From Actinomycetospora chiangmaiensis DSM 45062 (GTDB lineage: Bacteria; Actinomycetota; Actinomycetes; Mycobacteriales; Pseudonocardiaceae): 64,000 nt of DNA. The translations under genes were made by a program, and so were the position numbers. Location of the stretch: assembly GCF_000379625.1 (NCBI RefSeq), contig NZ_KB903217.1:513816-577815 (forward strand), read 5' to 3'. Of the stretch, positions 58,245 through 64,000 are shown piece after piece. How positions within the stretch are numbered: position 1 is the first letter of the stretch; the number at the start of each line of letters is the position of its first letter. The notes beneath the pieces are model-generated. The model worked only from the letters and a program-made list of their open reading frames with translations. It was not told the origin of the DNA and did not search any database.

Positions 58245-59192
58245 TCAGAACTCGACGCCGCTGCTCTGCGCCATCGGGACGTCGGGCCTCCGCCCGGGCG
58301 ACCCCACCGGGAGCCACCGCGCGTCCCCGTCGGGACGTGCGGCCCCGTCCGAGGCCGTCGCGGCCGGGCCGGAGCCCAGCGCGGGGCGGTAGCAGCGGTC
58401 GAGCCCCACGGCGTCGAGGTGGCAGAGGAACCACGACACCATGACGGCGTCGACGGCGTCGGCCTCCACCGGGAGCTCGGCGGTCCAGTGCAGGGCGTCG
58501 GCGTCGGCCCGCACCCGCCACGCGCGGCCCCAGCGGTCGAGGAGGGTCCGGCGGCCGGGGACGGCGTGGAGCCGCTGGCGCAGCCGCAGCTCGCCGAGGG
58601 GGACGTGGAGGGTCCAGTCCACGAGGTCACCGCGGCGTTCGCCCCGGGCCGTGGCGAGGATGTCGCCACCGTCCTCGACGAGGCGCAGCGCGAGGCCGTC
58701 GATCGTCCCCTGGTCGGTGCGGGCAAGGACGCTCTCCTCCAGCGAGAGGGTGCGCCCGCCCTGCACCACCACCCGCCGATCGCGTCGGAGGTGGGTCTCC
58801 GCGACGCCGCCGCCCGCCAGCCGGACGGTGCCGGCCTCCTCGGGGTCGGGCAGCACGAACTCGACGCGGACGCCGCCCGCGTAGCGGCAGAGCTCGTCGT
58901 CGTACCGGTCGTGGCGCTGGGACCAGCCGAGCCGGTAGCCGGGGACCATGCACCCGATAGCGGCCAGCCAGCAGCCGAACCAGACCATGAACGCGAGACT
59001 CTGGTCGGCGACGACGAACCCCGCGACGAGCGCCCCGGCGCCCACGACCCCGAAGCCCGCGGCGGCCCACCACCATCGGAGCCAGCCGCGCTCCCGGGAC
59101 CGGGTCGTGGCGGCGCGTCCCCGGTGGCGGGGGCCGTCACCGGGGACGACGGGGGCGTCGCGGGGAGGGAGGACGTGGTCGGGACGGGTCAT
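58245..59192 (-). CDS. membrane-anchored protein, paralogue of 61881-62717
   Basis: 315 aa. Two close hydrophobic helices (about 40-85), then a soluble beta-rich domain ending RRTLLDRWGRAWRVRADADAL. The same domain with PRRTLLDDLGRAWRADV-type motif occurs in the protein at 61881. Function unknown. ATG 59192 with GGAG upstream; extension to 59258 not needed. Confidence 0.72.
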   Translation of the reverse strand: MTRPDHVLPPRDAPVVPGDGPRHRGRAATTRSRERGWLRWWWAAAGFGVVGAGALVAGFVVADQSLAFMVWFGCWLAAIGCMVPGYRLGWSQRHDRYDDELCRYAGGVRVEFVLPDPEEAGTVRLAGGGVAETHLRRDRRVVVQGGRTLSLEESVLARTDQGTIDGLALRLVEDGGDILATARGERRGDLVDWTLHVPLGELRLRQRLHAVPGRRTLLDRWGRAWRVRADADALHWTAELPVEADAVDAVMVSWFLCHLDAVGLDRCYRPALGSGPAATASDGAARPDGDARWLPVGSPGRRPDVPMAQSSGVEF

Positions 59193-59244
59193 GTCTCCAG
59201 CGTCGTGGTGACGGTGGGTGCATGACGATCGGCCGAACGAGTGG

Positions 59245-60156
59245 TCAGACCAGGCCAAGGCTGTGGAACGGCCCGCCGGTGACGAGCTTCAGGTCACCGG
59301 GTGCGCCGTGCGCCCGCGCGTAGGCCAGCATCCGGGCGAGGTCACCGACACCGTTCGAGCCGGGTGCGGGCGCCAGGTTCAGCGTCGAGAGCACGCCCAC
59401 CGCCGTCCCGTCGGCCGCGAGGAACCCGCTCCCGGAGTCCCCGGGCACGCCCGGGGAGACGGTGAGGACCGGGTGGCTCCACCCGTTCCCGGTGTCACCC
59501 AGCGCCGCGCCGACCTTCGGGGACAGGGCGGCCACGCCGCCGCGCAGTTCCGAGTTGCCGTAGCTCGCGACCCGCTGGCCGGCGGTGAGCCCGGCGGTGT
59601 CCAGGCCGGTCGGGCCGCCGAAGAAGGGCACGGTCGGGGACACCGCTGCGACGTCGGCCGGGTCGATCTCGATCAGCGCGAGGTCGTTGTAGGCGCACGC
59701 GTCCGGGTCCTTCTCACCGGCGTGCTGCATGGCGAGCCAGGAGTTGTACGCGAGCTTCCCCGGCTTCGAGGCGCCGCTGATCGCGACCGGCGTCCCGAGG
59801 GGGAGCGAGGCCGAGGTGCAGCCGTCGGTCTCGGTCGCCGCGCCGGTGCCGGAGCAGTGCGCGGCCTGCCCGAGGTAGGTCTTCCCGCCGCCGGCGTAGA
59901 CGAAGTTGGCGGTGCACTGCGCGCCGTCGGTCCGCACCTGGACGCCGGGGTGGATCGACCCGCCGAGCGCGGTGGTCATGTCCGGGAGGGCGACCGGGGC
60001 GGGCAGGGGCACGGCGGGCCCGGGCACCGTGACGGCGCTCGGGGCGGCCGGTGGCGCCGGGGACGGGGTCGGGTCGGCCCAGGCGGCCCCGGTCGCGGCC
60101 CCGAGGAGCATGGCCGCGCCCGCGAGCACCGTGGTGATTCGTCGTCCCTGCCGCAC
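59245..60156 (-). CDS. secreted trypsin-like serine protease
   Basis: 303 aa. Signal peptide (TTVLAGAAMLLGAATGAAWA) and a Pro/Ala-rich propeptide-like stretch. Catalytic triad: His in AAHCSG, Asp in NDLALIEID, Ser in PGDSGSG. Cysteines at QCTANF, AHC, GCTS and CAYN could form disulfides. Exported chymotrypsin-fold protease. GTG 60156 with GAGGTGG upstream; preceded on the same strand by the SDR gene. Confidence 0.9.
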   Translation of the reverse strand: MRQGRRITTVLAGAAMLLGAATGAAWADPTPSPAPPAAPSAVTVPGPAVPLPAPVALPDMTTALGGSIHPGVQVRTDGAQCTANFVYAGGGKTYLGQAAHCSGTGAATETDGCTSASLPLGTPVAISGASKPGKLAYNSWLAMQHAGEKDPDACAYNDLALIEIDPADVAAVSPTVPFFGGPTGLDTAGLTAGQRVASYGNSELRGGVAALSPKVGAALGDTGNGWSHPVLTVSPGVPGDSGSGFLAADGTAVGVLSTLNLAPAPGSNGVGDLARMLAYARAHGAPGDLKLVTGGPFHSLGLV

Positions 60157-60229
60157 CTGGCCACCTCACCCGTCCGGTCGATCCCTTTCTCGACACAACG
60201 GGCGGGACCCGGAAGGGTGACGGCCGCGC

Positions 60230-61003
60230 TCAGCGGGTCTGCAGGGCCGCCCAGGTGGTCGCCGCGGCGACCCCGCCGTCGGCGGCGAGCGTCTGCCCGT
60301 TGATCCACCGGCTCTCGTTGGACATCAGGAACGCGACGACGGCGGCGATCTCGTCGGCCTCGGCGTCCCGGCCGGCGGCGGTGCGCTGGCGCGCCAGCCG
60401 GCGCGGGTCCATCGACCGTTCGACCTCGGGCAGCTGCGGGGTGCGCACGGGACCGGGGGCGACGCCGTTCATCCGGATCCCGTCGGGCCAGGTCAGCGTG
60501 GAGGACGCCGTCGTGTAGGCGAGCACGGCCTCCTTCGACAGCTCGTAGACCGGCCGGTCGGGGCGCCGCTCGCGGCACCAGCGCAGGCCGTCCTCGAACG
60601 ACGTGGTCGCGAGCAGCGGGCGGAGCTCCGCGAGGTGCGCCACCCAGTGCCGGCCCTCCGCGGAGGACACGTTGACCACCGACCCGCCGCGCTGGATGCG
60701 GGGGAGCAGCCGCTCGGTGAGGTGGCGCATGCCGAGGAAGTTCACGGCGAGCACGGTCTCGGCGGGCGAGGTGCCCGGCACGCCCGCGACGTTCGCGAGC
60801 GCGTCGACGCGGTCGTCGAGGCGGTCGACGGCCGCGTCGATCGACCGCGGGTCGGTGAGATCGCAGCGCACGTGGGCGATCTCGCGGTCGGGCGGCTCGC
60901 GCCGGTCGAGGCCGATCACGGAGACCCCGTGCCGGGACAGGAACTGCGCGAGGGCTCGACCCACCCCCGAGGAGGTCCCGGTGACGACGAAGACGGTGCT
61001 CAT
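60230..61003 (-). CDS. short-chain dehydrogenase/reductase (3-alpha-HSD-like)
   Basis: 257 aa. NAD-binding TGTSSGVGRAL, NVAGVPG, catalytic YELSK (Tyr, Lys) and INGQTLAADGG. The extra segment between the NSS strand and YELSK resembles 3-alpha-hydroxysteroid/coniferyl-alcohol dehydrogenases. Substrate unknown. ATG 61003; ribosome site weak. It is divergent from the GIDE-domain gene. Confidence 0.87.
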   Translation of the reverse strand: MSTVFVVTGTSSGVGRALAQFLSRHGVSVIGLDRREPPDREIAHVRCDLTDPRSIDAAVDRLDDRVDALANVAGVPGTSPAETVLAVNFLGMRHLTERLLPRIQRGGSVVNVSSAEGRHWVAHLAELRPLLATTSFEDGLRWCRERRPDRPVYELSKEAVLAYTTASSTLTWPDGIRMNGVAPGPVRTPQLPEVERSMDPRRLARQRTAAGRDAEADEIAAVVAFLMSNESRWINGQTLAADGGVAAATTWAALQTR

Positions 61004-61138
61004 GGCGCCGGTCAGAGTAGACGGCCGCCGCAGGCTCTTCGCAGGGTGATCGCCCGGCGTCCTCCTGGGTGACGTCCGGCGCTTCACCGTGACGTCAGCG
61101 GCCGTCGTGGACAGTGATCGGACACGACGGGAGTCCCC

Positions 61139-61822
61139 ATGCTGCTCTTCGGCATCGTCCTCATCGCCCTCGCCGCGGCGGCGATCGTCGCGGCCAACCG
61201 CCGGGTCGCCGTGCGCCACGCGATGATCGGTGCCTCGACCTCGGAGGTCGCCGACCTCGCGGTCGAGCAGGAGGCGCTCGTCGACCTCGGCACGGTGGGC
61301 GGGTTCTCCCGCGTCGCCGCCGTCGTCGGGTACGCCCACCCCGTCGAGGAGGGGCCGCTCCGGTCGCCCCAGACCGGGACGGAGTGCGTGTGGTGGCGGC
61401 GCGTCGTCCGCACCCCGTACGGCCACGAGGGCGGCGGCCAGACGGTGCACGAGGAGGCCTCGGACCGCCCGTTCGTGCTGGTCGAGGAGACCGGCAACAT
61501 CACGGTCGACCCGCGCCGCACCGTGCCGGTGCAGCCGGAGAAGGTGGCCGAGGTGTCGTCCTTCGATCCCGCGTACGGCGGGCTCGTCCGCGAGGAGTGG
61601 GTGCTGCGCCCGGGCGCCGAGGTCTACGTGCACGGCGAGGTCCACGACCGCGAGGGGGCCCTGACGATCGGCGCCCCCGCGGCCGGGGCCTTCGTCGTCT
61701 CCACTCGCACACCGACGGCGCTGCGCGAGGACTCACTGTTGCTGCAGCGCCGCTGGGCGTGGGGTGGGGCGGTCTCCGGCGCGGCAGGTCTGGCGCTCGT
61801 CGTCGCCGCACTCGTGACCTGA
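61139..61822 (+). CDS. GIDE-domain membrane protein
   Basis: 227 aa. One N-terminal and one C-terminal hydrophobic helix surround a soluble domain. That domain has FSRVAAVVGYAHPVEEGPLR, CVWWRRVV and LRPGAEVYVHGEVHDREG, the pattern of the GIDE/MULAN domain. No RING finger. Function in bacteria unknown. ATG with GGGAGT upstream. Followed by the paralogue of 58245. Confidence 0.8.
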   Translation: MLLFGIVLIALAAAAIVAANRRVAVRHAMIGASTSEVADLAVEQEALVDLGTVGGFSRVAAVVGYAHPVEEGPLRSPQTGTECVWWRRVVRTPYGHEGGGQTVHEEASDRPFVLVEETGNITVDPRRTVPVQPEKVAEVSSFDPAYGGLVREEWVLRPGAEVYVHGEVHDREGALTIGAPAAGAFVVSTRTPTALREDSLLLQRRWAWGGAVSGAAGLALVVAALVT

Positions 61823-61880
61823 CCCCATTCGGCCCAACTGTGTTGCGCTGAGTGACCAATAACCGGCACGCTCGGGTCAC

Positions 61881-62717
61881 ATGGAGAGCGTGCACGACGA
61901 TCTCGGCCTCGAATCGTCACCGTCCGTACCCGGTGGTGGTCCGGCGTCGCGCTGGCGGGTGCAACGGTTCCCCAGCCTCGTGTTCCGGGTCTGGCTGCTG
62001 CTCCTCGTCGTCGCCCTCGGGGTGCTCGGCGCCGTGATCCTCGCCTGGGTGCGCACCGGGATCAGCGACACCGGGATCGGGATCGTCGTCGCCCTCACCA
62101 TCACGCTGCCGCTCCTGCTCGCCGGCACCGGTGTCGCCGTCGGCGCCGCGAACGACAGCCGGGTCGACGACGACCTGCGCGTCTACGGACTCGGGATCCG
62201 CTCGGTCCTGGACACCGGCGGGGCCGACCAGTCGTTCACGTTCGACACGCGGCCGTCCGGGGCGGTGTCGCGCGAGGACCGCCACGAGGGGCGGGCCGTC
62301 GTCGTCGGGGGCGAGGAGCGGTGGCTCGTGGAGCGGGGCGAGCGGGTCGAGCTCCACGACGGCCGGGAGGTCGTCGCGACGGCGTCGCCCCGGAAGCACG
62401 GGCCGTGGCGGGACTGGGAGATCGACGTCGACGGGCGGCTGCTGCGCCTGCGGACCCGGGTCGCCCGGCACCCCCCGCGCCGCACCCTGCTCGACGACCT
62501 CGGTCGGGCCTGGCGGGCGGACGTGACGCGGCGCCGGGTCACAGCCCGGCTCCCCGAGGAGCTCTCGCCGGTCGGCGCCGCCTTCGTCCTCGCCGTGCTG
62601 GCCGGCATCCGCGACACCGTCGAGGAGGTCCCCGGGGGCACCGACGGTGGGACCGACCTCACCGACCTCACCGACCTCACCGACCTCGTCGACGACGTCT
62701 GGACCTGGTCCGACTGA
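61881..62717 (+). CDS. membrane-anchored protein, paralogue of 58245-59192
   Basis: 278 aa. Helices at about 38-60 and 72-92, then the same beta-rich domain ending PPRRTLLDDLGRAWRADV. C-terminal end contains four LTD-x repeats. ATG 61881; no ribosome site, AATAACCG upstream. The pair flanks the protease-SDR-GIDE block, which suggests local duplication. Function unknown. Confidence 0.72.
   Translation: MESVHDDLGLESSPSVPGGGPASRWRVQRFPSLVFRVWLLLLVVALGVLGAVILAWVRTGISDTGIGIVVALTITLPLLLAGTGVAVGAANDSRVDDDLRVYGLGIRSVLDTGGADQSFTFDTRPSGAVSREDRHEGRAVVVGGEERWLVERGERVELHDGREVVATASPRKHGPWRDWEIDVDGRLLRLRTRVARHPPRRTLLDDLGRAWRADVTRRRVTARLPEELSPVGAAFVLAVLAGIRDTVEEVPGGTDGGTDLTDLTDLTDLVDDVWTWSD
62652..62687 (+). 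repeat. four 9-bp tandem units
   Basis: ACCGACCTC repeated four times, encoding TDL-TDL-TDL-TDL near the C terminus of the membrane protein. Slippage-prone; probably no structural role. Confidence 0.75.
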
Positions 62718-62733
62718 GCCTAGGCTGGTTCCC

Positions 62734-64000
62734 GTGCCCCGCCCCGTGATCCTCACCGTGGACGACGACCCGGGCGTCTCCCGTGCCGTGGCCCGCGACC
62801 TGCGCCGCGAGTACGGCGAGCACCACCGCATCGTCCGCGCGGACTCCGGGGAGACCGCCCTGGAGGCACTGCGCGAGATCGCGCTGCGCGGCGAGCAGGT
62901 CGCGGTGATCCTCGCCGACCAGCGGATGCCGCGGATGAGCGGCGTCGAGTTCCTCGAGCGGGCCATGGATCTCTTCCCGCGGGCCCGCCGGGTGCTGCTC
63001 ACCGCCTACGCCGACACCGACGCCGCCATCACCGCGATCAACGTCGTCGACCTCGACCACTACCTGCTCAAGCCCTGGGACCCGCCCGAGGAGAAGCTCT
63101 ACCCCGTCGTCGACCAGCTGCTCGAGGCGTGGCGGCGCGCGCCGGACCGGCCCAGCACCGACACCCGCGTCGTCGGGCACCGCTGGTCGGCGCGCTCCTA
63201 CGAGCTGCGCGACCTGCTCGCCCGCAACCAGGTGCCGTTCCGCTTCCACCTCGCCGACGACCCCGAGGGGGCCCGGCTGCTGGAGGCGGCCGGGTGCGGC
63301 GCCGAGCGGCTGCCCGTCGTCGTCACCGGTGACGGCCGGGCGCTGGTGGAGCCCACCGACGCCGAGGTCGCCGAGCAGGTCGGGCTCTCCACCCACGCGA
63401 CCGCGGAGCTCTACGACCTCGCGGTCGTCGGCGGCGGCCCGGGCGGCCTGGGCGCCGCGGTCTACGGCGGGTCCGAGGGCCTGCGCACCGTGCTCGTGGA
63501 GTCCCTGGCGACCGGAGGACAGGCCGGCACCTCGAGCCGGATCGAGAACTACCTCGGCTTCCCCGACGGCGTCTCGGGCTCCCAGCTCACCGACCGGGCC
63601 CGGCGGCAGGCCGTCAAGTTCGGGGTCGAGGTCCTGACGACGAGGACGGTCACCGGCCTCGGTGTCCGCGGCGGGGTCCGGGTGCTGACGTTCGACGACG
63701 GGTCGGAGATCGCCGCGCACGCGGTGGTGCTCGCCACCGGCGTCTCGTACCGCACGCTCGACGACGTGCCGGGGTTGACGGAGTTCGCCGGCGAGGGCGT
63801 GTTCTACGGCGCCGCGACCACCGAGGCGCCGTCGTGCGCCGACGAGGTGGTCTACGTCGTCGGCGGCGCCAACTCCGCCGGTCAGGCCGCCATGAACTTC
63901 TCGCGCTACGCCCGTCGCGTGGTGATGCTCGTGCGCGGGGAGTCGCTGGCCTCGTCGATGTCGCACTACCTCATCGAGCAGATCGAGGGCGTCGCGCACA
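62734..64000 (+). CDS. response regulator/thioredoxin-reductase-like fusion (5' part)
   Basis: 422 codons to the right edge, no stop. REC domain 1-130 (acidic VDDDP, phospho-acceptor Asp62 in ILADQRMP, Lys in LLKPWD); a short thioredoxin-like region about 145-215; then an FAD/NAD oxidoreductase (GGGPGGLGAAVY at 233-244, RIENYLGFP). The usual CxxC of TrxR is C-A-D-E (APSCADEVVYVVGG), so it has one Cys only. GTG 62734 with TAGGCT seven bases upstream, likely leaderless. Confidence 0.87.
   Translation, partial: MPRPVILTVDDDPGVSRAVARDLRREYGEHHRIVRADSGETALEALREIALRGEQVAVILADQRMPRMSGVEFLERAMDLFPRARRVLLTAYADTDAAITAINVVDLDHYLLKPWDPPEEKLYPVVDQLLEAWRRAPDRPSTDTRVVGHRWSARSYELRDLLARNQVPFRFHLADDPEGARLLEAAGCGAERLPVVVTGDGRALVEPTDAEVAEQVGLSTHATAELYDLAVVGGGPGGLGAAVYGGSEGLRTVLVESLATGGQAGTSSRIENYLGFPDGVSGSQLTDRARRQAVKFGVEVLTTRTVTGLGVRGGVRVLTFDDGSEIAAHAVVLATGVSYRTLDDVPGLTEFAGEGVFYGAATTEAPSCADEVVYVVGGANSAGQAAMNFSRYARRVVMLVRGESLASSMSHYLIEQIEGVAH

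Noticed and set aside
62677-63999. 440-codon minus-strand frame at the right edge
   Set aside because: Opposite the response-regulator/TrxR fusion, which has clear motifs on the plus strand.

Overview
The window is about 72% G+C, with dense short-spaced genes, many GTG starts, several probable leaderless starts, an F420-type flavin-family oxidoreductase and a Glu-Asp-Phe tRNA cluster. This fits a high-GC actinomycete. Gene content and style suggest the Pseudonocardiales (Pseudonocardia or Actinomycetospora type), but that placement is an inference. No transposase, integrase, CRISPR array or rRNA gene was found. The DNA looks like ordinary chromosome with an alkane-oxidation gene cluster on the left.

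179-12119, all on +: a soluble di-iron (propane-type) monooxygenase operon. It begins prmA (hydroxylase large subunit), prmB (reductase), prmC (small subunit), prmD (coupling protein). A dedicated GroEL-like chaperonin, a Zn alcohol dehydrogenase and an amidohydrolase follow. The chain then continues with very short or overlapping junctions into a DUF59/MIP18-type protein, two unrecognised proteins, a bifunctional-nuclease-domain protein and an Nramp metal transporter. Next comes a GAF/Fis-type regulator (12250-14055) that keeps a Walker A motif but has no visible sigma54-contact loop, and a convergent IclR regulator overlaps its 3' end. A workable picture is alkane to alcohol (PrmABCD), alcohol to ketone (ADH), with chaperonin, Fe-S-type assembly factor and metal importer supporting the metalloenzyme.

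15168-25613: housekeeping and small regulatory genes. They are a PspC protein, an ECF42-type sigma factor with its YCII/DGPF partner and a symmetric divergent promoter, a SnoaL-like protein, the DEAH helicase HrpA, a GNAT acetyltransferase, a CoA-binding protein, O-acetylhomoserine sulfhydrylase (metY) and membrane proteins.

25684-39812: a coupled acyl-CoA ligase and dehydrogenase; a putative pyrimidine operon (yeast-like cytosine deaminase, IPNS-like oxygenase, NCS1 permease); an MFS exporter with divergent TetR; an Fpg/Nei glycosylase; a second acyl-CoA ligase; a secreted GH25-like protein with a Thr/Pro repeat linker; a helical DUF2188 protein; and a K+ channel-like protein.

39879-45313: a TetR regulator divergent from accD1-accA1-fadE, a leucine/isovalerate degradation set like the mycobacterial accD1-accA1-fadE19 locus. 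45374-56458: a MerR-controlled membrane-protein operon, an LLM oxidoreductase, a VOC protein, an MFS transporter with a C-terminal carboxypeptidase-regulatory-like domain, a DMT exporter, a decayed PAP2 gene, an FAD enzyme, a beta-lactamase-fold hydrolase and a TetR regulator. 56523-56852: tRNA-Glu, tRNA-Asp, tRNA-Phe and a terminator. 57102-64000: an alcohol dehydrogenase, two paralogous membrane proteins, a secreted trypsin-like protease, an SDR, a GIDE-domain protein and the start of a response regulator/thioredoxin-reductase fusion that runs off the right edge.

Most gene ends carry long, nearly perfect palindromes. Two 40-bp examples (23031 and 48777) are copies of one element with a compensatory base-pair change. 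Short GC-rich micro-repeats have also been inserted into several coding regions. No intergenic gap exceeds about 285 bp.
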